DNA of 64,000 nucleotides from Sphingomonas koreensis (GCA_006438735.1 RCZF01000008.1:1-64000), one strand, 5' to 3'. Positions 51,527 to 61,469 are shown, numbered from the stretch's first letter. Notes: a model not told the origin generated them from the letters alone. Numbers and translations are program-made.

Positions 51527-52969
51527 CTAGGGTCGTTCCGGCGCGAGCGCAACGAGCTTGCCGGGGTTCATGATCCCCTTGGGATCGATCGCCGTCTTGA
51601 TCGCGCGCAACATCGCCAGCCGCGCCGGCGACGACAGCCGCTCGAGCTCGCCCAGCTTCATCTGGCCGATGCCATGCTCGGCCGAAATCGATCCGCCTGC
51701 CGCGACCACCAGATCGTTGACGAACCGCGTCACGATCGGCGCCTGTTCGGCGTACCAGGCGTCGCCCGCCGTCCCCACCGGCGCGCGGACGTGGAAATGC
51801 ACATTGCCGTCGCCGAGATGGCCGAACGCCGTCGCATGGCTGCCGGGGAAGCGCGCTTCGGCGGCGCGCGCCGCCTCGATCATGAAGCGCGGCATGCTCT
51901 CGACCGGCACCGAAATATCGTGCTGCACCGCCGGCCCCGCCGCCCGCTCGGCTTCCGACAGCGAATCGCGGATCCGCCAGAACGCCTCGACCTGCGCCTC
52001 GCTCGCCGCGATCACCGCATCGGCGACCAGCCCGCTGTCGATCGCGGGCGTCAGCAACCGCTCGAGCAGCCGCGCCGGCGGCTCGGCGGTGGGATCGCCC
52101 GTCACCGCCTCGATCAGCACGTGCCACGGATGATCGCCGGCGAGCGGCGCGCGCGTGCCCGGCACATGGGCGATCACCAGCCCCAGCGAATCGCCGGGGA
52201 TGATCTCGAAACTCTCAACCGTGTCGGTCGCCGCCTCGGTTTGCCGGAGCAGCGTCAGCGCGGCTTGCGGATCGGCGACGCCGGCCCAGGCGACGCCGCG
52301 CGCGGCGATGGCCGGCGCCAGCTTCAGCGCGGCGGCGGTGACGATGCCCAGCGTCCCTTCCGCGCCGATCAGCAACTGGGTGAGGTCATAGCCGCGATTG
52401 TCTTTCTTCAGCGCCGCCAGCCCGTCGTGGATCGATCCGTCGGGCAGCACCGCCTCGACCCCGACGACCAGCGCGCGCATCGTTCCCCAGCGCAGCACCT
52501 GCGTGCCGCCGGCGTTGGTCGACACAAGCCCACCGATCGTCGCACTCCCCCGCGCGCCGAGCGTCAACGGGAAGCGCCGCCCTTCAGCCGCCGCCGCCGC
52601 GTGCAGATCAGCGAGGATCACGCCCGCCTCGGCCACCGCCAGGTTGGCCTCGGCCGAGACCGACCGGATCCTGTTCATCCGCCGCAGCGACAGGATCAGC
52701 GCCGCGCCGTCTGCCGGCGGCGTCGCCCCGCCGACCATCGAAGTGTTGCCGCCCTGCGCCACCAGCGCCACGCCCGCCTCGTTCGCCAGCGCCACAATCG
52801 TCGCCACCTCGTCCAGCGACGCCGGCGCCAGCAGCGCGGGCGCGGCGCCGTGGAAACGCCCGCGCCAGTCGGTTTCCCACGGCGCGATGTCTGCCGGATC
52901 GGTGATCACCGCCTTGCCACCCAGCCGTTCGGTCAACGCCTCGATCAGCCGCGCTTGGTTCGGCGTCAT
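51527..52969 (-). CDS. FAD-binding oxidoreductase (D-2-hydroxyacid dehydrogenase, GlcD-like)
   Basis: The 480-residue flavoprotein has a PCMH-type FAD domain (LVAQGGNTSMVGGATP; RFPLTLGARGSATIGGLVSTNAGG; LIGAEGTLGIVTAA) and the VAO-type C-terminal domain with FGHLGDGNVHFHV and SISAEHGIGQMK. The last two are the D-2-hydroxyglutarate/D-lactate dehydrogenase signatures with metal-binding histidines. The probable substrate is a D-2-hydroxyacid. It is divergent from the secreted-protein gene at 53040. Confidence 0.9.
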   Translation of the reverse strand: MTPNQARLIEALTERLGGKAVITDPADIAPWETDWRGRFHGAAPALLAPASLDEVATIVALANEAGVALVAQGGNTSMVGGATPPADGAALILSLRRMNRIRSVSAEANLAVAEAGVILADLHAAAAAEGRRFPLTLGARGSATIGGLVSTNAGGTQVLRWGTMRALVVGVEAVLPDGSIHDGLAALKKDNRGYDLTQLLIGAEGTLGIVTAAALKLAPAIAARGVAWAGVADPQAALTLLRQTEAATDTVESFEIIPGDSLGLVIAHVPGTRAPLAGDHPWHVLIEAVTGDPTAEPPARLLERLLTPAIDSGLVADAVIAASEAQVEAFWRIRDSLSEAERAAGPAVQHDISVPVESMPRFMIEAARAAEARFPGSHATAFGHLGDGNVHFHVRAPVGTAGDAWYAEQAPIVTRFVNDLVVAAGGSISAEHGIGQMKLGELERLSSPARLAMLRAIKTAIDPKGIMNPGKLVALAPERP

Positions 52970-53039
52970 GCCGTCACTCCCCATTCGTGCCCTAATTCAT
53001 GCAATGTTCAATCGATTCGACTAACACCGCTTAACCACC

Positions 53040-53498
53040 ATGACGACTCCCCCGTTTCCCGCTGCGTTGCTGACGCTGCTCGCCGCGCCGCTGCTCGGCG
53101 CGAGCCCGCCGCCGTCATCGCCGTTCGAGGGCCAGATGCTGTTCCACCAGCATATCGTCATCCGCATCCCGCGCATGCCGCCGCCGCGCGCGATGGCCGG
53201 CCCCGCGCCGATGCCGCCGATTGAGTGGGAGGAAAAGAGCGGCCCGAAATGCGTCGAGGCCGCCGCGCTGGTCGCCGCGACGATTCCGACCGAAGACCGC
53301 GTCGATCTGATGATGCGCGATGGGCAACGGATGCGCGCCCGGCTTGACAAAAAATGCCGCGCGCTCGATTTCTACACCGGCTTCTACGTCCAGGGCGGCA
53401 GCGACGGCCAGATCTGCGCAGATCGCGACTCGATCCGCACGCGCTCAGGCGACAATTGCGGGATCGACAAGTTCAGGCGGCTCGTGCCGGCGAACTGA
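53040..53498 (+). CDS. Secreted protein of unknown function
   Basis: The 152-residue product has a signal peptide (about 1-21, ending LLGA), a Pro-rich linker (PRMPPPRAMAGPAPMPP) and a C-terminal part with four cysteines (KCVEAA, KKCRALDFY, QICADRD, NCGIDKF), probably two disulfides in the periplasm. I do not recognise a named family; the YTGFYVQGGSDGQICADRD pattern looks like a conserved sphingomonad protein. Confidence 0.7.
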   Translation: MTTPPFPAALLTLLAAPLLGASPPPSSPFEGQMLFHQHIVIRIPRMPPPRAMAGPAPMPPIEWEEKSGPKCVEAAALVAATIPTEDRVDLMMRDGQRMRARLDKKCRALDFYTGFYVQGGSDGQICADRDSIRTRSGDNCGIDKFRRLVPAN

Positions 53499-53593
53499 TT
53501 GCGGCGAAATCTTGACATCGCGGCGCAAATCCGCGAGCGCAGTCGCGTTTTGATGGTGCGGGACTCGCGCCTGGCTTTTATCCCGGATACCTC

Positions 53594-55045
53594 ATGAATT
53601 TTGCCGATCTCGGCCTTTCCGATCAACTTCTCCGCGCGGTGAACGAATCCGGCTATACCGAGCCGACGCCGATCCAGGCGAGCGCGATCCCCAGCGTGCT
53701 GATGATGAAGGACATCATCGGCGTGGCGCAAACCGGCACCGGCAAGACCGCGTCGTTCGTGCTGCCGATGATCGATATCCTTGCAGAGGGTCGTAGCCGC
53801 GCGCGGATGCCGCGCAGCCTGATCCTCGAGCCGACCCGCGAACTCGCCGCGCAGGTCGCAGAGAATTTTGAGAAATACGGCAAATATCACAAGCTTTCAA
53901 TGGCTTTGCTGATCGGCGGCGTGTCGATGGGCGATCAGCTCGCCGCGCTCGAAAAGGGCGTCGATGTGCTGATCGCCACGCCGGGCCGGCTGATGGACCT
54001 GTTCGGGCGCGGCAAGATCATGCTCAACGGCTGTTCGCTGCTCGTCATCGACGAGGCCGACCGGATGCTCGACATGGGGTTCATCCCCGATATCGAGGAA
54101 ATCTGCACCAAACTGCCCAAACAGCGCCAGACGCTGCTGTTTTCGGCGACGATGCCGGCACCGATCAAGAAGCTTGCCGACCGCTTCCTCGACAATCCCA
54201 AGATGATCGAGGTGTCGCGCCCGGCCTCGACCAATCTCAACATCAAGCAATATGTCGTCCCCGTCGCGCAATCGGATAAGCGCGGCATGCTGCGCGATCT
54301 GCTGCGGCAGGACGAGGTGCGCAACGCCATCATCTTCTGCAACAGGAAGACGACGGTGCGCGAGCTCAACAAGAGCCTCAAGCGATCGGGCTTCAGAACC
54401 GGCGAGATCCACGGCGACATGGATCAATCCGAACGCATTGCTGAGCTAGATCTGTTCAAACAGGGCGAAGTCACCATCCTCGTCGCATCGGACGTCGCTG
54501 CGCGCGGCCTCGACATCAAGGGCGTTAGCACGGTGTTCAATTTCGACGCGCCGTGGCACCCGGACGATTACGTCCACCGCGTCGGCCGTACCGGCCGTGC
54601 CGGCGCGACCGGCACCGCCTACACCTTCGTCACCCCCGACGACGCCGAGAATATCGACAATATCGAAAAGCTCACCGGCCAGAAAATCGAGCGCCTTGGC
54701 GCCGCGCCGAAACGCGACGCCGCTCCGGTGGCCGACGCCACCGACGATGAATCGCCTGCCCCGCGCAAGCGCAGCCGAGCGCGCAAGCCGAGCGCCGATC
54801 GTGAGCCGGCATCGACGAGTGAAACGGTCGAAGCGCCCCAGCGCGAACCCGCCGCCGCGTCGAAACGCGAAACGCGCCGCGAGCAACCGGCGCCCCGCGC
54901 TGCCCGCCCAGCCGAAGCGCCCCACCGCGAGGCCGAGCGCCCGCCGGCCAAGCGCCCCGTGCCGGTCGAGCGCGATGATGAGGACGGCGACGGCGGCTGG
55001 AACGGCCCGCTCCCCGATTTCCTCCAGGCGCGCCTCACCTCCTGA
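53594..55045 (+). CDS. DEAD-box ATP-dependent RNA helicase (RhlE-like)
   Basis: All helicase motifs are present in the 483-residue protein: Q motif [22 protein letters not shown], Ia PTRELA, II DEAD in [37 protein letters not shown] and [12 protein letters not shown]. The C-terminal 110 residues are low-complexity and rich in Arg, Pro and Ala, as in RhlE proteins, and bind RNA. Role: RNA remodelling in ribosome assembly or decay. Confidence 0.93.
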   Translation: MNFADLGLSDQLLRAVNESGYTEPTPIQASAIPSVLMMKDIIGVAQTGTGKTASFVLPMIDILAEGRSRARMPRSLILEPTRELAAQVAENFEKYGKYHKLSMALLIGGVSMGDQLAALEKGVDVLIATPGRLMDLFGRGKIMLNGCSLLVIDEADRMLDMGFIPDIEEICTKLPKQRQTLLFSATMPAPIKKLADRFLDNPKMIEVSRPASTNLNIKQYVVPVAQSDKRGMLRDLLRQDEVRNAIIFCNRKTTVRELNKSLKRSGFRTGEIHGDMDQSERIAELDLFKQGEVTILVASDVAARGLDIKGVSTVFNFDAPWHPDDYVHRVGRTGRAGATGTAYTFVTPDDAENIDNIEKLTGQKIERLGAAPKRDAAPVADATDDESPAPRKRSRARKPSADREPASTSETVEAPQREPAAASKRETRREQPAPRAARPAEAPHREAERPPAKRPVPVERDDEDGDGGWNGPLPDFLQARLTS

Positions 55046-55059
55046 TCGGGGACGCGCCG

Positions 55060-55245
55060 GTGATCGAGTATCTCCCGCCGCACCCGATCGAGAGCCCGTG
55101 CGTCAACACCTGCCGCATCGATCCCGCCAAGCGCCGCTGCGCAGGCTGCGCCCGCACGCTCGACGAAATCGCCCGCTGGACCACGATGAGCGACGACGAG
55201 CGCGGCAGGATCATGGCTGCGCTGCCCGCTAGACGCGCCGCCTAA
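55060..55245 (+). CDS. DUF1289 family small cysteine protein
   Basis: A GTG start gives 61 residues with ESPCVNTCRIDPAKRRCAGC and ARTLDEIARWTTMSDDER, the DUF1289 pattern of four cysteines. It follows the helicase gene by 14 bases and is probably co-transcribed. Function unknown; a metal or Fe-S site is suspected for the family. Confidence 0.88.
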   Translation: MIEYLPPHPIESPCVNTCRIDPAKRRCAGCARTLDEIARWTTMSDDERGRIMAALPARRAA

Positions 55246-55390
55246 ACGCCGCCCCCCGTCATTGCGAGAAGCGCAGCGACGACGTGAGTTCACATGGAGT
55301 CACCCGTCATCCGGCCGAGGACGGGCACTCGGCAGTCCGATCCGCGCCGCCGCGCGACCCCCCGTGGTTTCGTCCTGCGTTCGCCCGCCG

Positions 55391-56023
55391 CTAGGCCGCG
55401 CTCGGCTCCGGCGCGGGCATCAGCGCGTCGTCGATTTCACCGGCGCGCTTGTACGCCTCACGTGCCGTCAGCTTCTCTTGGTAAGCAGCGAAGGCGTCGC
55501 GCCGGGGCAGCGTGCCGAACTGCAATCCCCAGATCACCTGCGATCCGACATAGACGTCCGCCGCGGTGAACCGCTCACCGGCTATATACGGATGCGCCGC
55601 CACCGCTCGCTCCAGCGTATCGATCGCAAGATCGAAACTGCCATAGCCGAACATCCGACCGCGCTCGGCGGTCGGCTCGAATCCGGCCGCCTTGTTGGTC
55701 ACCGCCTGCTCCACCGGCCCGGCGGCGAAGAACAGCCAGCGGTAATAATCGGCGCGGTCGTCGAGCGCCGGCGCCAGCCCCGCGTTGGGAAAGGCATCGG
55801 CCAGATAGGCGCAGATCGCCGCGCACTCGGTGACGACGCGGCCCTTGTGGACGATCGCCGGCACCTTGCCCATCGGGTTGACCGCCAGATAGGCGTCGTC
55901 CTTCATCGACGACGCGTAATCGAGCAATTCGGTGTCATAGTCGCACCCGGTTTCCTCGAGCATCCAGCGGGCGATCCGCCCGCGCGACATCGGATTGGTG
56001 TAGAAGATCAGATCGGCAGCCAT
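55391..56023 (-). CDS. Glutathione S-transferase family protein
   Basis: The 210-residue protein has a thioredoxin-like N-terminal domain (LIFYTNPMSRGRIARWML, NPMGKVPAIV with the cis-Pro, VVTECAAICAYLADAFP with the GSH-binding Glu-Cys position) and an all-helical C-terminal domain ending YIAGERFTAADVYVGS (N-capping box). The MSRGRIARW form belongs to beta/theta-like bacterial GSTs. Confidence 0.92.
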   Translation of the reverse strand: MAADLIFYTNPMSRGRIARWMLEETGCDYDTELLDYASSMKDDAYLAVNPMGKVPAIVHKGRVVTECAAICAYLADAFPNAGLAPALDDRADYYRWLFFAAGPVEQAVTNKAAGFEPTAERGRMFGYGSFDLAIDTLERAVAAHPYIAGERFTAADVYVGSQVIWGLQFGTLPRRDAFAAYQEKLTAREAYKRAGEIDDALMPAPEPSAA

Positions 56024-56112
56024 CGGGTCTCTCCTGCGAGTCGCGCACGGAACGGATAGCGAACGAAAAAAGCGTCGTCGTCAAGCCCCGTTGCGGCGAG
56101 GAGCGCGCGCCG

Positions 56113-56892
56113 TCAGTCCTCGAATTCCGGCGCGCGCTTGGCCATGTTGGCGGCCACCGCCTCCATCATGTTGGGCTCGCCGATCACCTTAACCTGCTCC
56201 TCGGTTTCCGCCTCGAGCATCGCGTGCGGATCGGCGTCGTGTGCCATGTTGAGCAGCCGCTTCGCGCCGCGGATGGCGTGCGGGCTGCGCCCGGCAATTG
56301 TGCGCGCCAGCTCAATCGCCGCGGCGTGGGGATCGTCGGCGATGCGCGTGACGAAGCCGTGCGCCAGCGCCTCGTCTGCATCGAACTCGCGCGCGGTATA
56401 GACCAGCTCGCGCAGCACATCGTCGCGCACCAGGCCGCGCCAGATCGGAAAGCCCGCCATGTCGGGCACCAGCCCCCAATGCGTCTCGCGGATCGCAAAG
56501 CGCGTGCCCGGCGCGGCGATGCGGACATCCGCGCCCGACATGATCTGGAAACCGCCGCCGAACGCGACGCCGTGGACTGCGGCAATCACCGGCATCGGCA
56601 GATTGCGCCAGCCCCAGGTGACATGCTGCGGCAGGATCGAGCCTTGCGCGTTGCGCGCGCGCCCGACGCCCGATCCGCCCGCGGCCATGCTCGCCATGTC
56701 GAGCCCCGCGCAAAACGCCTTGCCCTCGCCCGACAGCACCACGCAGCGCACATCGCGCCGCTCGGCCAACGCGTCGATCGCCGCGCCGATCGCCTCGAAC
56801 ATCGCCGGATCAAGCGCATTCATCTTGGCGCCGCGGGTGAGGCGGACGTCGGCGATCCGGTCGGTGACGGTGATCGAAACGCGGTCGTTCAT
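56113..56892 (-). CDS. Crotonase / enoyl-CoA hydratase family protein
   Basis: ATG 56892 gives 259 residues; the 35-residue longer open frame crosses a dispersed repeat and is rejected. The crotonase fold shows SGEGKAFCAGLDMASM (first oxyanion-hole Gly), MPVIAAVHGVAFGGGFQIM (second) and AIRETHWGLVPDMAG (catalytic Glu region). The WGLVPDM form favours a hydratase or isomerase acting on acyl-CoA. It precedes, on the same strand, no further fatty-acid gene, but an acyl-CoA synthetase lies just upstream. Confidence 0.9.
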   Translation of the reverse strand: MNDRVSITVTDRIADVRLTRGAKMNALDPAMFEAIGAAIDALAERRDVRCVVLSGEGKAFCAGLDMASMAAGGSGVGRARNAQGSILPQHVTWGWRNLPMPVIAAVHGVAFGGGFQIMSGADVRIAAPGTRFAIRETHWGLVPDMAGFPIWRGLVRDDVLRELVYTAREFDADEALAHGFVTRIADDPHAAAIELARTIAGRSPHAIRGAKRLLNMAHDADPHAMLEAETEEQVKVIGEPNMMEAVAANMAKRAPEFED

Positions 56893-56909
56893 GTCTCTTC
56901 CTCTTTCGT

Positions 56910-57001
56910 AACCCCGGACCTGTTCCGGGGTCCACTGTGCCGCAAGATCGAGCCCATCGGTCTTGCTCTGCGGTGGATGCCGGAACAAGTCCGGCATGAC
57001 G
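56910..57001. repeat. Dispersed palindromic repeat, copy 1
   Basis: Two ends carry CCGGACctgTTCCGG and CCGGAACAAGTCCGG-type arms around a 45-base centre, with a TGGACCCCGGAAC/GTCATGCCGGAC motif. The same unit occurs inverted at 61131-61227. It lies between genes. Confidence 0.7.
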
Positions 57002-57008
57002 GCGGCGG

Positions 57009-58550
57009 CTAAACGATCCGGCTCCCGGCCTCACCCCAATAGCGATCGCGCAGCAATCGCTTGTACAATTTCCCCGTCGCATGCCGCGGCAGCTCTGCCG
57101 CGAAATCGATCTGGCGCGGCGTCTTCACGCCGGACAATTCCTCGCGGCACCAGCGCGTCAGCTCCTCGGCGAAGGCCGGCGTCGCCTCGGCCATGTCGAG
57201 CGGCTGCACCACCGCGACGACGCGCTCGCCCATTTCCGCATCGGGCGCGCCGATCACCGCGACATCGGCGACGCGCGGATGCGTCACCAGCCGGTTCTCG
57301 ATCTCCTGCGGATAGATGTTCACCCCGCCCGAAATGATCATGAAGCTCTTGCGATCAGTGAGATAGAGATACCCCTCCTCATCGATGCGCCCGATGTCGC
57401 CGAGCGTGGTCCAGCCGCGCGCATTGCGCCCCTCCGCGGTCTTTTCGGGATCGTTGTGATATTCGAACTGCCCGCCGCCCTCGAAATAGACCAGGCCCTC
57501 GTCGCCGGGCAACACCTCCTCGCCCTGCTCGTCGCAGATGTGCAGCACGCCGTACGCCGCCTTGCCGACCGATCCGGGATGCGCCCGCCATTCGGCCGAA
57601 TTGATCGTCGTCAGCCCATTGCCTTCGGAGCCAGCGTAATATTCGTAGAGCACCGGCCCCCACCAGTCGATCATCGCGCGCTTGATCGGGATCGGGCACG
57701 GCGCCGCAGCGTGGATCGCGACCCTGAGGCTCGACAGATCGTGCCGCCCGCGCACGCTCTCATCGAGCTTGAGCATCCGCACGAAATGCGTCGGCACCCA
57801 TTGGCTGGCGTTGGCGCGGTACGTCTCGATCGCGGCGAGCGCCGCCAGCGGATCGAACGCCTGCATCATCACGACCGTCCCGCCCAGCCGCTGCACCGTC
57901 ATCGACCACCGCAAGGGTGCCGCGTGATAGAGCGGCGCGGGGCTCAGATAGATCGTCCCCGGCCCCAGCCCGTAGAGATGCTGCGCCAGCATCGACAGCA
58001 CATTGGGCGCGGCGAGCACGGCCACCTCGGGCAGCGCCACGCGCACGCCTTTGGGCCTACCTGTCGTGCCCGACGAATAGAGCATGTCGACGCCCGCGCG
58101 CTCGTCGGCGATCGGCGTCTCGGGCTGCGCGGCGATTGCCTTGGCCCACGCCTCCCAGCCTACCACGTCGCCGCGGATCATCAGCCGGATCACCTCGGGG
58201 ATCAGCGGCGCGAGCCGCTCGGCGGCGTAAGCCAGCCCCGCCGATCCGACCACCAGCTTGGCGCCCGAATCCTGGACGATATACGCCGCCTCGGGCGCGG
58301 TCAGCTTGGAGGAGATGCAGACGTAGAACAGCCCGGCACGCTGCGCGCCCCAGGTCAGATCGTAATAGTCGGGAATATTGTCGCAGAAAAAGGCGACGGT
58401 ATCGCCGACGCCCAATCCGCGCGCGCGAAATAGGTGCGCCGCGCGGTTCGATCGCCGCTCCAACGCCGCGTAGGTGATCGTCTCGCCGGTCTCGGCGACG
58501 ATCAGCGCCGGCTTGTCAGGCTGCGCTGCCGCATGGACGCTCGGGTGCAT
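57009..58550 (-). CDS. Acyl-CoA synthetase (AMP-binding, FadD-like)
   Basis: ATG 58550, with GGGAGAGGG upstream, gives 513 residues. ANL motifs: DMLYSSGTTGRPKGVR (ATP binding), YEYYAGSEGNG, GWTTLGDIGRIDEEGYLYLTDR and GGVNIYPQEIENRL, with the C-terminal lysine in LPRHATGKLYKRLL. It activates a carboxylic acid (probably fatty or aromatic) to its CoA ester, followed by the crotonase downstream. Confidence 0.9.
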   Translation of the reverse strand: MHPSVHAAAQPDKPALIVAETGETITYAALERRSNRAAHLFRARGLGVGDTVAFFCDNIPDYYDLTWGAQRAGLFYVCISSKLTAPEAAYIVQDSGAKLVVGSAGLAYAAERLAPLIPEVIRLMIRGDVVGWEAWAKAIAAQPETPIADERAGVDMLYSSGTTGRPKGVRVALPEVAVLAAPNVLSMLAQHLYGLGPGTIYLSPAPLYHAAPLRWSMTVQRLGGTVVMMQAFDPLAALAAIETYRANASQWVPTHFVRMLKLDESVRGRHDLSSLRVAIHAAAPCPIPIKRAMIDWWGPVLYEYYAGSEGNGLTTINSAEWRAHPGSVGKAAYGVLHICDEQGEEVLPGDEGLVYFEGGGQFEYHNDPEKTAEGRNARGWTTLGDIGRIDEEGYLYLTDRKSFMIISGGVNIYPQEIENRLVTHPRVADVAVIGAPDAEMGERVVAVVQPLDMAEATPAFAEELTRWCREELSGVKTPRQIDFAAELPRHATGKLYKRLLRDRYWGEAGSRIV

Positions 58551-58950
58551 CGGCCCTCTCCCAAGGGTTTTCCTTTGCAACGGAAGCTACCGCTCCCGCC
58601 CGGCCGCTTCAATGCTTCATTCGCTGGAGGGCCGGGCGCGCGGCCCAAGATAATCGCCGGCGGGCATCGCGGCTGAAAGCGCTGCCCGCCGGCCGACGAA
58701 GGCTGGCGATGGCGCAGGGCACGGTGCGCTGAACACCACCCTACGCCTGCCGGCGCCACGGCGAGGCCGGGTCGATCAAACCCCGCACAGGCAAGCCGTC
58801 GTCTTGCCGAAGCCCTAGCCGAGCCCAAGCCGTCTTTGGCGCCGATCGCATCCGTTATGGATCGAATCGCGCCAGCGCCGGCGGCATGACCGGCCGCTCG
58901 CCCCACGCCGCTTGCACGCTGCGTCCGCGCGTGTAAGCGGCTCGGCGGAC
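58551..58950. other. 400-bp intergenic region between divergent genes
   Basis: It should hold the promoters of the divergent synthetase and thioesterase genes. No frame with family motifs was seen. Confidence 0.5.
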
Positions 58951-59391
58951 ATGACCGACAGCTCCTTCCCTCCGTTCGATCCCGAACGCTTCCTGAAACG
59001 CGGCATTGGCGGACACGCTGGCCGGCTCGGCATCGGCTATCACGCTCACGGGCCCGATTGGGTCGAGCTCGCGCTGCCGTACGACGCGGCGCAGATCGGC
59101 GATCCGTCGACCGGCGTGATCGCCTCGGGCCCGATTCTGACTATGATGGACATGGCGACGAGCATGGCGATCTGGACCAAGCTCGCCGCCTTTCGCGCTC
59201 AGGCGACGCTTGATCTGCGAATCGATTATCTACGCCCGGCGACGCCCGGCAAGACCGTTATCGGCCGCGGCGAATGCTATCGCATCACCCGCGCGATCGC
59301 CTTCATCCGTGGCCAGGCGCATGACGGCGATCCCGCCGATCCGCTCGCGCACGTCGCCGGCACCTATATGTTCCTCGAGGCGCAACCATGA
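58951..59391 (+). CDS. Hotdog-fold thioesterase (PaaI-like), first of two
   Basis: ATG 58951 gives 146 residues with GIVASGPILTMMDMATSMAI-type helix (VIASGPILTMMDMATSMA) and LRIDYLRPATPGKTVIGRGE, the PaaI-type thioesterase pattern. Its stop overlaps the second thioesterase start (ATGA), so the pair may form a hetero-oligomer or act in turn on acyl-CoAs. Confidence 0.85.
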   Translation: MTDSSFPPFDPERFLKRGIGGHAGRLGIGYHAHGPDWVELALPYDAAQIGDPSTGVIASGPILTMMDMATSMAIWTKLAAFRAQATLDLRIDYLRPATPGKTVIGRGECYRITRAIAFIRGQAHDGDPADPLAHVAGTYMFLEAQP

Positions 59392-59771
59392 CGTTGCCGC
59401 CCTATGCGACGATCCTCGGCCTCACCCTCGAGCACGCCGATGACGGCGCGCCGCGCCTCGTTATGCCGTTCGCCGACGATCTGGTCGGTCGCCCCGGCTT
59501 CCTGCACGGCGGCGCGATCGGCGGGCTGCTCGAAATGGCGGCGATCGTCGCGCTCCAGCATGCGCTCGAAGCCGAAGGCGGCGGCCGCATCAAGCCGATC
59601 AACGTCACCGTTGATTACATGCGCGGCGGCCGCGAAAAGCCGACGCGCGCGCAAGGGCTCGTCACGCGCCTCGGCGCTCGCGTCGCCAATGTCGAGGCGA
59701 CCGCCTGGCAGGACGATCCCGCCAAGCCGATCGCCGCCGCCCGAATGAACTACCTTATCGCCCGCGACTAA
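59388..59771 (+). CDS. Hotdog-fold thioesterase (PaaI-like), second of two
   Basis: The 127-residue protein shows LVGRPGFLHGGAIGGLLEMAA (the HGG motif with catalytic Asp/Glu position) and INVTVDYMRGGREKPTRAQG. It resembles the first thioesterase in fold but not closely in sequence. It converges on the PQQ-type dehydrogenase gene with a four-base overlap of stops. Confidence 0.87.
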   Translation: MTLPPYATILGLTLEHADDGAPRLVMPFADDLVGRPGFLHGGAIGGLLEMAAIVALQHALEAEGGGRIKPINVTVDYMRGGREKPTRAQGLVTRLGARVANVEATAWQDDPAKPIAAARMNYLIARD

Positions 59772-60964
59772 TTCTTCGGCGTCAGCCGCATCAACTGCCC
59801 GTTGTCGCCGTCCTGGATCATCCAGATCGCGCCGTCGGGCGCCTGCGCGATGTCGCGGATGCGCAGATCCACTTTCCACTCGTCGGCCTTTTTCGCGGTC
59901 GCACCACTCAGTTCGATCCGCTCAAGCACTTCGGCCGACATTCCGCCGACGAAGTAATTGCCGCTCCACTGCGGGAACATCGATCCCGAATAGATGATCG
60001 ATCCGCTCGGCGAGATCGACGGCACCCAATACAGCACCGGCATCTGATAGCCGTCGCCCGCCTTGGGCTTGGGAATCGGCGTACCGTCGTAATTGTCGCC
60101 CCACGATACGTTGGGCCAGCCGTAATTCTTGCCCGGCTCGATCAGATTGAGCTCATCGCCGCCCTTCGGCCCCATCTCGTTCTCCCACAGCCGGCCGTCG
60201 GCGGCGAACACCAGCCCGTAAGGATTGCGATGCCCGGTCGACCAAGTGATTGCCCGCGCGCCGCCTTTCGAGGCCATCGGATTGTCGGCGGGCACGCTGC
60301 CGTCGAGGTTGAAGCGCAGGATCTTGCCAAGCGCCTGATCGGGATCCTGCGCCGGCGTGAAGCGCTGCCGCTCGCCAGAGGCGAGGAAGAGATATTTGTG
60401 ATCTGGCGAGAAGGTGATCACCGCGCCGAACTGGCCGCCGTCGCCCTTGGGCATTTCATGCCACAGCACCTTAAAGCCATCGAGCTTCGGCGCCGAGCCG
60501 CTGGTATCGAGCGTCGCGCGGGCCAGCGCCAGACTGCTGCCGCCGCTGCCGGGCTCCGAATAGCTCAGATAGATCGTATGGCTCGAGGTGAAATCGGGCG
60601 CCAGCGCGACGTCGAGCAACCCGCCCTGATTATCGTATTTGACCGCGGGCACGCCGGCGACATCGCTCACCGTGCCATCGGCCGCGCGCAACTTCAGATG
60701 GCCGGGCTTTTCGGTGACCAGCAACTCACCGTCGGGCAGGAAGGCGATCGCAAACGGATTGTCGAAATGTCCCTCGAGGCTGGCGTTGAACGGCAGCCCG
60801 GCGGGCAAGCCGGCGACCGGCGTCGCCGAAGGTGACGGCGTCGGCGAGGGCGCGCCCGCCGTGGGCGTCGGTGACGGCGCAGGCGTTCCCGCACTGGCGT
60901 CGCCCGATCCGCCGCAGGCGATCAGCGACAGCAGCAAGGGCGCGAGCAGCAACGATTTTTCCAT
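59768..60964 (-). CDS. PQQ-dependent sugar dehydrogenase-like lipoprotein
   Basis: ATG 60964 gives a lipoprotein signal (lipobox LIAC, Cys17) and a Thr/Pro/Ser-rich linker (residues 20-46), then the soluble glucose/aldose dehydrogenase (YliI) propeller. Its motifs include FAIAFLPDGELLVTEKPGHL, YDNQGGLLDVALAPDF, IYLSYSEPGSGGSS, GDGGQFGAVITFSPD and TGHRNPYGLVFAADGRLWENEMGPKGGDELN. It oxidises sugars in the periplasm with PQQ, if the cell makes or takes up PQQ. 398 residues. Confidence 0.92.
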   Translation of the reverse strand: MEKSLLLAPLLLSLIACGGSGDASAGTPAPSPTPTAGAPSPTPSPSATPVAGLPAGLPFNASLEGHFDNPFAIAFLPDGELLVTEKPGHLKLRAADGTVSDVAGVPAVKYDNQGGLLDVALAPDFTSSHTIYLSYSEPGSGGSSLALARATLDTSGSAPKLDGFKVLWHEMPKGDGGQFGAVITFSPDHKYLFLASGERQRFTPAQDPDQALGKILRFNLDGSVPADNPMASKGGARAITWSTGHRNPYGLVFAADGRLWENEMGPKGGDELNLIEPGKNYGWPNVSWGDNYDGTPIPKPKAGDGYQMPVLYWVPSISPSGSIIYSGSMFPQWSGNYFVGGMSAEVLERIELSGATAKKADEWKVDLRIRDIAQAPDGAIWMIQDGDNGQLMRLTPKN

Positions 60965-61130
60965 GCCATGACTCCTGACGATCGGTGTTGCCGGGACCAA
61001 CGCGGCAGAGGACGTTTGTCTCCAGTCGGAAAGCAGGAGATCGTTGCTGAGGAATGGCAAGTTGCGTTGGATCAAACCGCGATCCCCGTGTCAGCGGCGC
61101 TCTGCGAACATCGGCAATTTGTCGGTTTAT

Positions 61131-61227
61131 CGTCATGCCGGACTTGTTCGGCCATCGATGGTTAGGCGCCGTCGACGGCTTGTAGCCTGCAAACCACGGT
61201 GGACCCCGGAACAAGTCCGGGGTGACG
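61131..61227. repeat. Dispersed palindromic repeat, copy 2 (inverted)
   Basis: GTCATGCCGGACTTGTTC at the left end and TGGACCCCGGAACAAGTCCGG at the right end match, in reverse orientation, the outer arms of the copy at 56910-57001; the centres differ. Confidence 0.7.
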
Positions 61228-61357
61228 GTAAGCTTGAAGAGGCCGAAAGCGGACTGGCCCCTGTTTTCGTTACATTCGCAGCCGGCAAGATATGCAAAAA
61301 GGGCCGAAAGGATTGCTCCCTCCGACCCTTCTTGTGTCGTGCTGACAACGGTTCGGT

Positions 61358-61413
61358 CTGGACGGCCCCGGCGGAGCCGGGGCTCCTGGACGGCCCCGGC
61401 GGAGCCGGGGCTC
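61358..61413. repeat. Two tandem 28-bp GC-rich hairpin units
   Basis: A 28-base unit (CTGGACGGCCCCGGCGGAGC, then CGGGGCTC) is repeated exactly once. Each copy can form the CCCCGGC-GGA-GCCGGGG hairpin. Confidence 0.75.
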
Positions 61414-61469
61414 GTCGTCGGACGGGATCGACGGCGTTGCCGCCGACCCGCCGGCCGTTCTGATTTTGT

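Noticed and set aside
50717..53224. 835-codon open frame antisense to sapC and the FAD oxidoreductase
   Set aside because: It is rich in Arg, His, Gln and Asp in the pattern of a GC-rich antisense shadow, and both genes on the other strand have clear family motifs.
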